Counted from the stretch's first letter, positions 8,714 through 18,617 are shown. The stretch is DNA of 64,000 nt from Methanocatella intestini (GCF_002252585.1 NZ_NQLD01000004.1); one strand, 5' to 3'. The notes: generated from the sequence alone by a model not told the origin. Numbers and translations: made by a program.

Positions 8714-10906
8714 ATGGCACAAAATGAAATTACTTTAAAAGTAGCTGAAGCTCTTTCACAAAGAGATATTGGTCAAGGAATCGCAAGATTAGACCCGAAA
8801 ACTATGAATGATCTCGGAATTAATGAAAGAGACCTTATTGAAATTACTGGTGAGAAAAAAACAGCAGCAATTGCCCTACCTTCACAGACAGACATTGGTC
8901 TTGGAGTAATAAGAATTGACGGATTAGTTCGTAAAAACTCAGGAGCAACCATCGGCGGGGAAGTAACTATCAAAAAAGCACAAGCTATTGAAGCTAAAAA
9001 AGTTGTTCTTGCACCAACTGAAAATAACATTCGTGTACAAGGAGATGTACGTGGATTATTCCAAGGAAAAGCAATGGTTCAAGGAGATATCATAGGATCT
9101 CAAATCAGAACCAGGCCAGCAAGTATGGGAATGGGCTTTGACAGCATATTTAACGATTTAATGGATTTCTCACCAATGAAAGAAATTAAATTTGCTGTAG
9201 TATCTACCAAACCGGCAGGAATCGTTGTAGTTGGACCAAATACAGAAGTAGAATTACATGAAAGTCCAGTAGATGTATCCAACATCGAAGGTGTAACTAA
9301 TTTAGTTGATGTAAGCTATGAAGATATCGGTGGTCTTAAAGAAGAAGTTAAAAAAGTCAGAGAAATGATTGAAATTCCTCTTAAAAGACCAGAACTCTTT
9401 GATAAATTAGGAATTGCGCCTCCAAAAGGAGTATTGATGCACGGACCACCAGGTACAGGAAAAACATTACTGGCTAAAGCTGTAGCTAGTGAAAGTGATG
9501 CTCATTTCATTGCAATAAATGGGCCTGAAATCATGAGCAAATATGTCGGCGGATCTGAAGAAAACTTAAGGGAATACTTTGAAGAAGCAGAAGAAAACGC
9601 TCCATCAATCATATTCATTGATGAATTAGATGCTATTGCTCCAAAAAGAGAAGATACTCAAGGTGAAACTGAAAGAAGAACAGTAGCTCAACTTTTAACC
9701 TTAATGGACGGTCTTAAATCCAGAGGCCAAGTTGTTGTTATCGGTGCAACTAACAGGCCAGATTCTCTTGATCAAGCATTAAGAAGACCTGGAAGATTCG
9801 ACCGTGAAATTGAAATTGGTGTTCCTGATGCTGAAGAAAGGGAAGAAATCCTTGAAATCCATACCAGGAATATGCCTCTTGCAGAGGATGTAGACTTACA
9901 TAAAATAGCCGGTATAACTCACGGATTCGTAGGAGCAGACTTGGAATCATTATGTAAAGAAGCAGCAATGAGAGTAGTCAGAAGAATCATTCCTGAAATC
10001 AAAAACGATGAAGAGATTCCAGAAGAAGTTCTTAAAAAAATTGTTGTTACAAGTGATGACTTCAAATCAGCTTTAAAAGAAATTCAACCTTCTGCATTAA
10101 GAGAAGTTCTTGTACAAGTTCCTGATGTTAAATGGGATGACGTAGGTGGACTTGATGATGTCAAACAAGAGTTAAAAGAAGCTGTTGAATGGCCATTAAA
10201 ACATCCTGAAAAATTCGAAAAATTCGGTGTAAGACCACCAAAAGGAACCTTGCTTTACGGAGTTCCAGGTACAGGAAAAACATTACTTGCAAAAGCAGTA
10301 GCTAGTGAAAGTGAAGCCAATTTCATCTCTGTTAAAGGTCCTGAACTGCTATCCAAATGGGTAGGAGAATCTGAACAAGGTGTAAGAGAAGTATTTAGAA
10401 AAGCAAAACAAACTGCACCTACTGTAATATTCTTCGATGAAATCGATTCAATTGCAAGTACCCGTAGTGCAAATGACAGTGACAGTGGAGTAACTAAAAG
10501 AGTAGTAAACCAATTATTAACTGAAATGGACGGTTTAGAAGAACTTGAAGACGTTGCAATCATTGCGGCAACCAACAGACCGGACATATTGGATGCAGGT
10601 TTAATGAGACCGGGAAGATTTGACAGACATATCAAAGTTGATTTACCAAATGAAGAAGCCAGATTATCTATCTTCAAAGTACATACTGAAGGTATGCCAT
10701 TAGCTGATGATGTAAGTCTTGAAAAATTAGCTAAACAAACTGACGGATATGTCGGAGCAGATATTGAAGCAGTATGCCGTGAAGCAGCAATGTTAACTTT
10801 AAGAAATGACCTTGATGCTGAAAACGTACCTAACAAATACTTCAAAGAAGCTCTTGAAAAAGTCAAACCGTCTAACAATCCTGGAGACCAGGTTCAATAC
10901 ATTTAG
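8714..10906 (+). CDS. Cdc48/VAT-type AAA+ unfoldase
   Basis: The 730-residue protein has the full p97/VAT layout: a double-psi-barrel N domain (residues 1 to about 190), D1 with Walker A GPPGTGKT at 244-251 and Walker B IIFIDELDA, and D2 with Walker A GVPGTGKT at 516-523 and Walker B VIFFDEIDS. Each AAA domain has an arginine-finger region (RRPGRFDRE and MRPGRFDRH). As a hexamer it unfolds proteins for the proteasome and remodels complexes. D2 has Val where the common motif has Pro, a mild substitution. The C-terminus ends DQVQYI, resembling the HbYX-like tails that dock AAA unfoldases on the proteasome; docking is an inference. Confidence 0.97.
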   Translation: MAQNEITLKVAEALSQRDIGQGIARLDPKTMNDLGINERDLIEITGEKKTAAIALPSQTDIGLGVIRIDGLVRKNSGATIGGEVTIKKAQAIEAKKVVLAPTENNIRVQGDVRGLFQGKAMVQGDIIGSQIRTRPASMGMGFDSIFNDLMDFSPMKEIKFAVVSTKPAGIVVVGPNTEVELHESPVDVSNIEGVTNLVDVSYEDIGGLKEEVKKVREMIEIPLKRPELFDKLGIAPPKGVLMHGPPGTGKTLLAKAVASESDAHFIAINGPEIMSKYVGGSEENLREYFEEAEENAPSIIFIDELDAIAPKREDTQGETERRTVAQLLTLMDGLKSRGQVVVIGATNRPDSLDQALRRPGRFDREIEIGVPDAEEREEILEIHTRNMPLAEDVDLHKIAGITHGFVGADLESLCKEAAMRVVRRIIPEIKNDEEIPEEVLKKIVVTSDDFKSALKEIQPSALREVLVQVPDVKWDDVGGLDDVKQELKEAVEWPLKHPEKFEKFGVRPPKGTLLYGVPGTGKTLLAKAVASESEANFISVKGPELLSKWVGESEQGVREVFRKAKQTAPTVIFFDEIDSIASTRSANDSDSGVTKRVVNQLLTEMDGLEELEDVAIIAATNRPDILDAGLMRPGRFDRHIKVDLPNEEARLSIFKVHTEGMPLADDVSLEKLAKQTDGYVGADIEAVCREAAMLTLRNDLDAENVPNKYFKEALEKVKPSNNPGDQVQYI

Positions 10907-10908
10907 AT

Positions 10909-10938
10909 AAGGAAGATTAAATTTCTTCCTTATTTTTT
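10909..10938 (+). terminator. Intrinsic-type terminator of cdc48
   Basis: A perfect 8-bp stem, AAGGAAGA with TCTTCCTT, and a 7-base loop is followed by a run of six T. It starts 3 bases after the stop codon. Confidence 0.75.
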
Positions 10939-11023
10939 ATAGAATATTATCTCTTTTTAGCTATATTAAAGTTGAGTTATTTATTGAAATAAACAACCCA
11001 ATTTAACCCATTTACCATCAGAT

Positions 11024-11086
11024 GCAGATATTTTCAATCTTCAGCACTTTGTCGATAGTTCAAGCCCAATTTTAATCTATATCTGC
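11024..11086. repeat. Inverted repeat in cdc48/marker-8 intergenic gap
   Basis: GCAGATAT at 11024 and ATATCTGC at 11079 are perfect inverted repeats 47 bases apart, in a 290-bp gap. The segment between them is less AT-biased than the surrounding spacer. It could be a small structured RNA or chance. No RNA family was recognised. Confidence 0.3.
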
Positions 11087-11196
11087 TGTTATAAAAGAAA
11101 AAATACAATAAAAGTTTTACCCAAATCTTCCCCCTTTTTTTAAAAATTCATAATAAATAGTAAATTTTAACCTATTGATTAACTAATATAAAAATC

Positions 11197-12030
11197 ATGA
11201 GTGAACATATTGTTGAAGCAATCGGACTAAGTAAAGTAACCATAAAAGAGGGTAAAGTAATTGATGTTAGTGAACCTAAACTAGATTACTGTCCTTTATT
11301 TCACCACCACAGAGGAATGGAAAAAATAACTAAAGAAGCTATTTGGGACAACATACAATTCAGAATCGATGATTTTGGAATGTGTACTCCAAATAGAAAA
11401 CTTAGAATGAAAGATTTCCTTTCTTTTGGAATTTCAGAAATTATGTCTACATTAATTGAAGAAAATGCAATAGACTGTGCAGTAATGGTTTGTGAAGGTT
11501 GCGGAACATTAATAGTAACTGAAAGTGAATTAGTTCAAGGTATTGGAGGGAGAGTCTCAGGACTTGTTAAAACCAGCCCGATTCCTGAATTGTTTGACCA
11601 ATTAGGTGCAGAAAATATTTTAGAACCTGAAACTGCTAAAATTGATCAGACTGAAGGAATCAAATTAGCTATTGAACATGGTTATAAAAACATAGCTGTA
11701 ACAATAACATTAGCTCAGGACTGTCTTAAAATCCAAGAACTTAAAAAAGCACACCCTGATGTAAATATTTACACATTTGTTGTACATACAAGTAATAGAA
11801 CAAAAGAGGAAGCTAGAATTCTTTTTGATGCCTGTGATGTTGCAACTGCCTGTGCATCTAAATACATTAGAGAAATTGGAGATGCTGAAAGCCTAAAAAC
11901 TGTCGGCCAATCAATCCCAATTTATTCAAAAACCGAAGATGGTAAAAAATTCTTAGAAATGAGATTAGAAAAAATTGGAGGAGAAAAACCTAAAAAAGAG
12001 AATCCAGACTTACCTAATCCATTAATATAA
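11197..12030 (+). CDS. Methanogenesis marker protein 8 (DUF2099)
   Basis: The protein matches the DUF2099 family known as methanogenesis marker 8, found almost only in methanogens. Recognisable blocks are LDYCPLFHHHRGMEKI near residues 27-42 and the cysteine pair in AVMVCEGCGTLIVTE (about residues 96-110). Two further cysteines occur in FDACDVATACASKYI. The biochemical role is not established. The cysteine and histidine clusters suggest metal or Fe-S binding, which is inference. It lies 21 bp upstream of thiC on the same strand and is probably co-transcribed with it. Confidence 0.85.
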   Translation: MSEHIVEAIGLSKVTIKEGKVIDVSEPKLDYCPLFHHHRGMEKITKEAIWDNIQFRIDDFGMCTPNRKLRMKDFLSFGISEIMSTLIEENAIDCAVMVCEGCGTLIVTESELVQGIGGRVSGLVKTSPIPELFDQLGAENILEPETAKIDQTEGIKLAIEHGYKNIAVTITLAQDCLKIQELKKAHPDVNIYTFVVHTSNRTKEEARILFDACDVATACASKYIREIGDAESLKTVGQSIPIYSKTEDGKKFLEMRLEKIGGEKPKKENPDLPNPLI

Positions 12031-12051
12031 ATTAAATTATGGGGGAAAACA

Positions 12052-13326
12052 TTGACACAAAAAAGTGAAGCTCAAAAAGGCAATATTACACCAGAAATGG
12101 AAGTTGTTGCTCATGATGAAAATATAAATGTTAACAAACTAGCTAAATTAATTGCTGATGGAAAAGTTGTAATTCCTAAAAATATCAACGGTCATTCAAA
12201 AGCCTGCGGAATTGGTGATGGTCTTAAAACTAAAATCAATGCAAACATCGGTTCCTCAAGTAAAATTGATGATATTGAATTGGAAATAAATAAAGCTAAA
12301 TTGGCTCAGGAATATGGTGCAGATGCATTAATGGATTTATCTACAGGATCTGATTTGACAACATTCAGGAAAAAAATAATGGATGCAGTAGACATAACTA
12401 TTGGAACAGTGCCTATTTACGAAGCAGGAGTTATTACACTTAATAAAAACAAAGAAATCATTGACATGGATCCTGATGACCTTTTTAAAGCTATTGAAAA
12501 TCAGGCAAAAGAAGGTGTGGATTTCATGACCCTTCACTGTGGAATTACCAAAGATTTAGTTGAAAAATTAGAAAAAGCTAAAAGGATGATGGGAATTGTA
12601 AGCAGAGGAGGAACTTTCCTTGCATCATGGATTAAACATAATGGTCAGGAAAACCCGTTATATGAAAATTACGATTATCTTCTTGAGCTGTCCTATGAAT
12701 ACGACATTACATTGTCATTAGGTGACGGATTAAGACCTGGATGCTTAAGTGATGCCAGTGACATTCCACAAATTCAGGAGCTTGTTAATTTAGGAGGTCT
12801 TGTTAAAAGGGCTCAGGATGCAAATGTTCAGGTAATGGTTGAAGGCCCCGGACATATGCCTTTAAACCAGATTAAAGCAAATATGGAAATACAAAAAACC
12901 ATCTGCTATGGAGCTCCATTTTATGTTTTAGGCCCTCTTGTAACTGATTTGGCACCAGGTTATGACCATATTACAGGAGCTATCGGAGGAGCAATAGCTG
13001 CAAGTAGCGGAGCTAACTTCTTATGTTATGTAACTCCTGCAGAACACTTATCCTTACCTTCTCTTGAAGATGTTAAAGAAGGAGTGATTGCATCTAAAAT
13101 AGCTGCTGAAGCTGCTGATGTTGCTAAAGGACTTGAATCTGCATGGGAAAGAGAACGTGAAATGGGAAAAGCACGTAAAGAATTTGATTGGGAAAAACAG
13201 TTTGAACTTGCATTTGACCATTCCAAACCTCGCAGTTACAGAAACAAATGTGAACTTGACGATGAAGAAATGTGTGCAATGTGCGGAGAATATTGTGCAG
13301 TAAAAATAGCTAAAGGCGACTTTTAA
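12052..13326 (+). CDS. thiC: Phosphomethylpyrimidine synthase ThiC (TTG start)
   Basis: ThiC is a radical-SAM enzyme that rearranges aminoimidazole ribotide into the hydroxymethylpyrimidine phosphate of thiamine. The (beta/alpha)8 core motifs VMVEGPGHMPLNQI and LGPLVTDLAPGYDHITGAIG are present, and the C-terminal cluster-binding motif is CAMCGEYC (C408, C411, C415). That is CX2CX3C, one residue shorter than the CX2CX4C of E. coli ThiC. The start is TTG at 12052, supported by GGGGG six bases upstream; the nearest ATG is out of frame. DNA ligase begins at the base after the stop codon, so the two are translationally coupled. Confidence 0.95.
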   Translation: MTQKSEAQKGNITPEMEVVAHDENINVNKLAKLIADGKVVIPKNINGHSKACGIGDGLKTKINANIGSSSKIDDIELEINKAKLAQEYGADALMDLSTGSDLTTFRKKIMDAVDITIGTVPIYEAGVITLNKNKEIIDMDPDDLFKAIENQAKEGVDFMTLHCGITKDLVEKLEKAKRMMGIVSRGGTFLASWIKHNGQENPLYENYDYLLELSYEYDITLSLGDGLRPGCLSDASDIPQIQELVNLGGLVKRAQDANVQVMVEGPGHMPLNQIKANMEIQKTICYGAPFYVLGPLVTDLAPGYDHITGAIGGAIAASSGANFLCYVTPAEHLSLPSLEDVKEGVIASKIAAEAADVAKGLESAWEREREMGKARKEFDWEKQFELAFDHSKPRSYRNKCELDDEEMCAMCGEYCAVKIAKGDF

Positions 13327-14982
13327 ATGAAATATCAGGAATTAGTAGATGTATATTCTGCTCTGGAAAATACAACTAAAAGACTGGAAAAAACAGAGAT
13401 TATATCTGATTTTTTATTAAAATTAGACAGTACTACTCTTGAACAAGTAGGTTTACTAATATTAGGCAGTGTATTTCCTGCCTGGAGTGATAAAGAAATA
13501 GGAATCGGAAATAAATTGGTTATGCAGGCTGTCGGTGAAGCTGTAGGAGTTACACCGGACAAAGTTGAAGATGCAGTTCGCGATCATGGTGACATTGGAC
13601 TTGCATGTATTAGTTTATATGCTAAAAAATCACAAACTACATTTTTTTCCCAGCCTTTAACAATAGATTTTGTATTTAAAAGCTTAAGAAAGCTTTCTGA
13701 AAAAAGCGGAGCCAGATCAACAAAACGTAAAATCGACATAATTTTAGAAATGCTGTCTCAGGCTTCAGCCAGTGAAGCAAAATATTTAACACGAACTATT
13801 CTTGAAGAACTTAGAATTGGTGTTGGAGAAGGTGTTGTAAGAGATGCAATAGCCCAGGCATTCAATATTGACAAAACAGTTGTTGAGAGAGCTATGATGC
13901 TTACAAATGATTTAGGTTTAATAGCTGTTGTTGCAAAAGAAAAAGGAGAAGCAGGACTTAAAGAGTTAAACTTAACTCCGGGAACTCCTGTAAAACCTAT
14001 GCTTGCACAGCTTGCACCGCCAATTCCTGAAATCATCAGTGAAATGGGCGTTGCTATCTGTGAAACCAAATATGACGGAATCCGTCTTCAGGTACACAGA
14101 CACGGCGATGAAATAAAAATATTCACAAGAAGACTTGAAAACATTACCCATGCACTGCCTGAAATTGTAGATTTGTTTAATGAATACCTTCCTCATGAAG
14201 ATTATATTGTAGAAGGGGAAGTAATAGCTACAAGAGATGGAAAACCTTTATCTTTCCAGAATATCCTTCATAGGGTCAGAAGAAAACACAATATCGATGA
14301 AGCTATGGAACAGGTTCCTCTAAAAGTTTTCCTGTTTGATTTATTATATTATATAGTTCCAATGATAGATGAACCTCTGCTTAAAAGAAGAAAAAAACTT
14401 GAAGAAATTGTCAACACCACACCTGATGAAATCAATTTAAGCAATATGGTTTATGGAACTCCAGATACTGTTAAAGAAGTGGAAAATCTATTTGAATTAT
14501 CCCTGGCTCAACATCATGAAGGAATAATGATTAAAGATGCTGGAGAACCTTATATTCCCGGACTTCGTGGTAAAAAAATGCTTAAATATAAAGCAGAACC
14601 TGAAACATTAGATATGGTTGTTGTTGGGGGAACCTACGGTATCGGTAAAAGAGGAGATTTTGTCGGATCCTATTTAGTGTCTCTACGTGATGAAGACAAC
14701 AATTTAAAAACAGTTGCTTATGTAGCTACAGGTCTTGATGATGCTACCTTAGAATACCTTACTAAAAAAATGAAAGAATATGAACTATCTACAAAAGGCA
14801 GAGAAATCGTTGTAGAACCTAAAATCGTATTGGAAGTGGCATTTAGTGAAATTGTTAAAAGTCCTGAATATGAAACCGGATACTCCCTGCGTTTCCCTGT
14901 TGTTAAAAATATTAGAAAAGACAAAGGAATAAATGATATTGATACAGTTGAAAGGTTGCTTTCAATGTATGAAACTCAATAA
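13327..14982 (+). CDS. lig: ATP-dependent DNA ligase
   Basis: The 551-residue length and layout are those of archaeal replicative DNA ligase I: an N-terminal DNA-binding domain (1 to about 215), an adenylation domain with nucleotidylation motif KYDGIR (Lys248) and later LKYKAEPETLD, and a C-terminal OB domain ending with the SLRFPVVKNIRKDKG motif. It seals Okazaki fragments and repair nicks using ATP. The ATG abuts the thiC stop directly. The coupling to thiC has no obvious functional reason. The 3' end overlaps the convergent YhhQ-type gene by 7 bp. Confidence 0.97.
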   Translation: MKYQELVDVYSALENTTKRLEKTEIISDFLLKLDSTTLEQVGLLILGSVFPAWSDKEIGIGNKLVMQAVGEAVGVTPDKVEDAVRDHGDIGLACISLYAKKSQTTFFSQPLTIDFVFKSLRKLSEKSGARSTKRKIDIILEMLSQASASEAKYLTRTILEELRIGVGEGVVRDAIAQAFNIDKTVVERAMMLTNDLGLIAVVAKEKGEAGLKELNLTPGTPVKPMLAQLAPPIPEIISEMGVAICETKYDGIRLQVHRHGDEIKIFTRRLENITHALPEIVDLFNEYLPHEDYIVEGEVIATRDGKPLSFQNILHRVRRKHNIDEAMEQVPLKVFLFDLLYYIVPMIDEPLLKRRKKLEEIVNTTPDEINLSNMVYGTPDTVKEVENLFELSLAQHHEGIMIKDAGEPYIPGLRGKKMLKYKAEPETLDMVVVGGTYGIGKRGDFVGSYLVSLRDEDNNLKTVAYVATGLDDATLEYLTKKMKEYELSTKGREIVVEPKIVLEVAFSEIVKSPEYETGYSLRFPVVKNIRKDKGINDIDTVERLLSMYETQ

Positions 14983-15614
14983 TCCTTCAAATCTTTTAGA
15001 TTATGTATTACATGCCTTGTTAAAGGATATACAACAACTTCATAAGCTGTTTTGAATAATGCCTGTGCCACAATCATAGTTAAAAGTGCAGATACAGGCA
15101 TTGTTCCTAAAAATCCTATTGTAATGAATATAAGTGCATCCATTCCCTCACCAGCAAATGTAGATGAAATGCATCTGAAAAACAATTTATTTTCATATTT
15201 TCCTTTTAAGTAAACCATCAGTTTTGCATTTATCAGTGAACCAATCAGATAAGCTGCAAAACTAGCTACCAATAATCTTAAAGTACTTCCCAGAACTGTA
15301 TGGAAAGCGCCATCACCTGTAAAATATGCCGGAGCAGGTAAAAACATAGTTACATTATAACAGATTACAGCTATTAAATTCATGAAAAATCCCAAATAAA
15401 TAGCTCTTCTGGCCTTTTTAAAACCATAACATTCAGCAAGCACATCATTAACAATATAAATTAATGGAAAAATTATAACTCCACATGGTAAAGTTATCCA
15501 AAAAAATTCAAATGTTTTACTTGCAATTATGTTGGAAATGATTAATCCTGCACAAAATATTCCCACAAGTATTGCATATAAATCTGTTTTTGTCAAATCA
15601 GTGTTTTTAAACAT
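14976..15614 (-). CDS. YhhQ/VUT-family transporter (queuosine/archaeosine precursor type)
   Basis: This integral membrane protein has about six hydrophobic helices and the family motifs NDVLAECYGFKKARRAIYLGF and STFAGEGMDALIFITIGFLG. YhhQ-family (COG1738) carriers import 7-deazaguanine precursors such as preQ0 in bacteria. In an archaeon this would feed archaeosine synthesis, and arcS lies in the same window. The assignment is by family; the substrate is inferred. The start is placed at ATG 15614 (MFKNTDLTKTDLY). An upstream TATAATT about 20 bases away suggests a leaderless or nearly leaderless mRNA. A longer frame from 15656 is possible but lacks a good ribosome binding site. Confidence 0.8.
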   Translation of the reverse strand: MFKNTDLTKTDLYAILVGIFCAGLIISNIIASKTFEFFWITLPCGVIIFPLIYIVNDVLAECYGFKKARRAIYLGFFMNLIAVICYNVTMFLPAPAYFTGDGAFHTVLGSTLRLLVASFAAYLIGSLINAKLMVYLKGKYENKLFFRCISSTFAGEGMDALIFITIGFLGTMPVSALLTMIVAQALFKTAYEVVVYPLTRHVIHNLKDLKDY

Positions 15615-15716
15615 ACATATTAAAATTATACTTTGATGTAAAAAAAGATTTTGCAAAACAATATTTTAAAATAAAAACCTATCAGCTATTTTTAAAATAA
15701 AAACCAAGATGAATTC

Positions 15717-16112
15717 ATGGAAATTACAGACGATAAATTACTGAAAATAGCTCTGATAACTTCATTAATAGGTTTAATCGGTTTAATCATATTTACTCCA
15801 TCAATTGAAGTTAAAAAAGTAGAAATTCAGGATATAAACAGAGGGATGATTGATGAGGAAGTTAGCATTGAGGGTGTTGTCAGTGATGTTAAATCCTCAG
15901 CAAGTAAAAGCAGCTATTTTTTAACTGTCAATGACGGAACTGGCCAGATGTCTTTAATAATCTTTGAAAGCCAATTAGCCCAGCTGGAAGACAATGGAAT
16001 AGACATTGAAAGTTATAAAGGTAAAAAGGTTAATGTTGCCGGAACAGTTACCCAGTACAATTCCCAGCTTGAGCTTATTTTATCAAGTGGAGATGATATA
16101 AAAATGGTTTGA
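15717..16112 (+). CDS. Membrane-anchored OB-fold protein, function unknown
   Basis: One N-terminal hydrophobic helix (about residues 10-26, IALITSLIGLIGLIIF) is followed by a single OB-fold (residues 40-130) of the nucleic-acid-binding type, seen in VSIEGVVSDVKSSASKSSYF and GKKVNVAGTVTQYNSQLELI. The OB domain would lie just outside or just inside the membrane depending on topology, which the sequence does not settle. Similar stand-alone OB proteins in methanogens are uncharacterised. It is transcribed divergently from the transporter and ends about 50 bp before the acyltransferase gene. Confidence 0.65.
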   Translation: MEITDDKLLKIALITSLIGLIGLIIFTPSIEVKKVEIQDINRGMIDEEVSIEGVVSDVKSSASKSSYFLTVNDGTGQMSLIIFESQLAQLEDNGIDIESYKGKKVNVAGTVTQYNSQLELILSSGDDIKMV

Positions 16113-16164
16113 CAGAAGTTTTTAATATTATTTGAAACTAAAATTATAGATAACTGGTGAAACT

Positions 16165-17193
16165 ATGAATCAGCAAAGAATTAAATATTTAGACGATTTA
16201 AGAGTTATTGGAATATTTGCTATTATTTTAGTTCACGTTGCTTCTTTATGGGTAACATCTACAATTGTCGGTGTTGACTGGCAAAAACTTGCATCAACAA
16301 TTGGAAATATTGGTGTTCCTATCTTTTTAATGATTAGCGGAGCTCTTCTACTAAATAAAAACTACCCGACAGTATCAGGATTTTATAAAAAGAGATTTCC
16401 CAGAATCACCATCCCATTTATATTCTGGATTATTATTTATGGAATTTACTCACTGCACACCACGGGAATCAGTAATTTAAGCTATGACATAGCCAACACA
16501 TTTCTAAATAATTTGGGATGGTATTTTTATTTGATTGTTGGGGTTTATCTTGCAATACCATTTATCAATGAGTTTATAAGAAATAGAGGGTTGAATGAAG
16601 TCAGATACTTTATAATAATATTTATTTTAGCTTCAGTATTCTATACTGCCTGCAGATTCTTTAATATCACTTCATATTTAGATTTAAGATTCTTTATTGG
16701 AGGATTGTCCTATGTTATTGTAGGTTATTATTTGGCTAATGTAAAAATAAAATCCCCTAAAAAAGTTATGGCAGGAACTGTTTTACTGTTTCTGATTTCA
16801 CTGTTTGTAAGTTACCAGATGCCTGAAATTGGAGTTTATGAATTTAACAATCCCTATTTATATTTAAATTCATATTTGGATTTCTCAATTTTCCGTTTAG
16901 GATTAGGCGCATCAGTATTTTTATTTGTAAGGTGTCTTTTCTTAAATACTGCTACAACAACAGGAAAATTAACATTATCAATAAGTAAAGCCAGTTATGG
17001 AATGTATTTAAGTCATATAACCCTGTTTTTATTTATCAGAAATCATTTAAGTATATTTACAGCAGGAGCAAATGGATTTGGAATAGTTATAAGATTAGTG
17101 CTAATGACCATTGGAGTATTTTTAATAACATGGATTGTAACTGTAATTTTAAGTAAAATACCTTATTTAAAAGAATTTTCAGGATATCATTAA
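16165..17193 (+). CDS. Acyltransferase 3 family membrane protein
   Basis: The protein starts with the acyltransferase-3 signature (RIKYLDDLRVIGIFAIILVH, in which the His is essential in the family), followed by about ten membrane helices and a second block near the C-terminus (SKASYGMYLSHITLFLFIR). Such enzymes transfer acetyl or other acyl groups from the cytoplasm to surface sugars or wall polymers. In this organism the target could be pseudomurein or a surface glycan; that is inference. The gene precedes a GlmM-type mutase on the same strand. Confidence 0.8.
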   Translation: MNQQRIKYLDDLRVIGIFAIILVHVASLWVTSTIVGVDWQKLASTIGNIGVPIFLMISGALLLNKNYPTVSGFYKKRFPRITIPFIFWIIIYGIYSLHTTGISNLSYDIANTFLNNLGWYFYLIVGVYLAIPFINEFIRNRGLNEVRYFIIIFILASVFYTACRFFNITSYLDLRFFIGGLSYVIVGYYLANVKIKSPKKVMAGTVLLFLISLFVSYQMPEIGVYEFNNPYLYLNSYLDFSIFRLGLGASVFLFVRCLFLNTATTTGKLTLSISKASYGMYLSHITLFLFIRNHLSIFTAGANGFGIVIRLVLMTIGVFLITWIVTVILSKIPYLKEFSGYH

Positions 17194-17252
17194 CTTTTTA
17201 TTTATTAAAAATAAAAATAAATGTAATATAAAAAATTATGAGGCAATTAATA

Positions 17253-18617
17253 ATGTCAGATAAAAAAAGATTATTCGGGACTTTTGGAGTTAGAAGAGTA
17301 GCTAATGAAGTTTTAACTCCTGAATTTGCATCCAGACTTGCAGCATGTTACGGATCAGTAGTTCAAGGAACTGTAGCTGTTGGTGGAGATACAAGAACAA
17401 GCAGTCCCATGTTAATGGAAGCTGTAAAAGCTGGACTTTTATCTTCCGGTTGTGATGTTGTAGATTTAGGAATCCTACCTACTCCTGGAGTCCAATATGG
17501 TGTTCGCAAGTATTATGATGGCGGAGTTATGATTACTGCTTCACATAATCCTCCTAAATATAATGGAATCAAATTTTTAGATGAATTAGGTATTGGAATT
17601 CCTGATGATATGGAATTAGAAATTGAAAAATTATATTTTGATGAAGAACCAAAAAGAGCTCACTGGAGTGAAATTGGTCAATTATACCACAATGACAAAA
17701 TTATTGACGAATACATTGATGAAGCAATCAGCAAAGTAGATGTTGAAGCTATTAAAAAAGCCAATTTAAAAGTTGTTGTTGACTGCGGTTCCGGAGCCGG
17801 ATCATACACTGCTCCTTATTTAATTAGGAAATTAGGCTGTGATGTAACTACTCTAAACTGTCAGGCTGACGGATTTTTCCCGGGTCGTGACCCAGAACCA
17901 ATTGAAGAAAATTTACAGGAGCTAATTAATGTTGTAAAACAGTTAAATGCAGATATTGGACTTGCTCATGACGGAGATGCAGACAGAACCATCTGTATTG
18001 ATGAAAAAGGAAACTTCGTACTTGGAGATAAAACATTTTCACTTGTTGAAAAACAGATGCTTAAAGAAAATAACGGCGGTACAATAGTTACAACTGTTGC
18101 AACCTCACAGGCTATTTATGATATTGCTGAAGAGTACAATGGTGAAGTAATAGCTACTGCTGTTGGAGATTTGCTTGTAGCCCGTAAATTAAAAGATGAA
18201 GATGGATTATTTGGTGGAGAAGAAAACGGTGGATTAATCTTCCCTGATTTTGTTTACGGAAGAGATGCAGTTATGACTGTAGCTAAAATACTTGAAACAA
18301 TAGCTAAAGAGAAAAAGCCATTATCCAAATTAGTTGAAGAACTTCCTGTTTACTATGCAACAAAAACAAAAATTGAATGCAGTGATGATTTAAAAGAAGA
18401 AGTTATGGAAAACATAGCTAATGAAATAAAAACCACTACTGATTTCGACTTAGACACTACTGACGGTGTTAAAATCCTAAAAGATGATGGATGGGTAATT
18501 ATCAGACCGTCAGGTACTGAACCAATCTTCAGATGTTTTGCTGAATCTGACTCTCAGGAAAAAGCAGATGCAATGACTGACTGGGGATTAAGTTTAATTA
18601 AAAAATACAAAGATTAA
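17253..18617 (+). CDS. Phosphohexomutase, GlmM/phosphomannomutase type (copy 1)
   Basis: This is an alpha-D-phosphohexomutase. It has the catalytic phosphoserine in TASHNPPKYNG (Ser97), metal-binding AHDGDADRT, sugar-binding GGEENGGLIFPD and the phosphate-binding RPSGTEPIFR. It interconverts hexose 6- and 1-phosphates, probably glucosamine phosphate as in archaeal GlmM, but phosphomannomutase activity is equally possible. A second copy lies at 26609-27946 beside glmU. The sugar-binding loop differs (GGEENGG here, GGEPSGT there), which suggests different substrates. The start at 17253 is preferred to the ATG at 17238, which overlaps the GAGG ribosome binding site. Confidence 0.85.
   Translation: MSDKKRLFGTFGVRRVANEVLTPEFASRLAACYGSVVQGTVAVGGDTRTSSPMLMEAVKAGLLSSGCDVVDLGILPTPGVQYGVRKYYDGGVMITASHNPPKYNGIKFLDELGIGIPDDMELEIEKLYFDEEPKRAHWSEIGQLYHNDKIIDEYIDEAISKVDVEAIKKANLKVVVDCGSGAGSYTAPYLIRKLGCDVTTLNCQADGFFPGRDPEPIEENLQELINVVKQLNADIGLAHDGDADRTICIDEKGNFVLGDKTFSLVEKQMLKENNGGTIVTTVATSQAIYDIAEEYNGEVIATAVGDLLVARKLKDEDGLFGGEENGGLIFPDFVYGRDAVMTVAKILETIAKEKKPLSKLVEELPVYYATKTKIECSDDLKEEVMENIANEIKTTTDFDLDTTDGVKILKDDGWVIIRPSGTEPIFRCFAESDSQEKADAMTDWGLSLIKKYKD

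Noticed and set aside
10255..10878. Long open frame on the minus strand inside cdc48
   Set aside because: It is antisense to the highly conserved D2 ATPase domain, has a serine-rich low-complexity product with no family resemblance, and lacks a ribosome binding site. It is a by-product of codon bias.
12030..12052. TPP riboswitch before thiC
   Set aside because: Only 21 bases separate thiC from the upstream gene, so there is no room for the riboswitch and none of its conserved elements is present.
15615..15656. Extended N-terminus for the YhhQ-type transporter
   Set aside because: The extra 14 residues lack family similarity and a ribosome binding site, and a TATA-like box lies within this segment.
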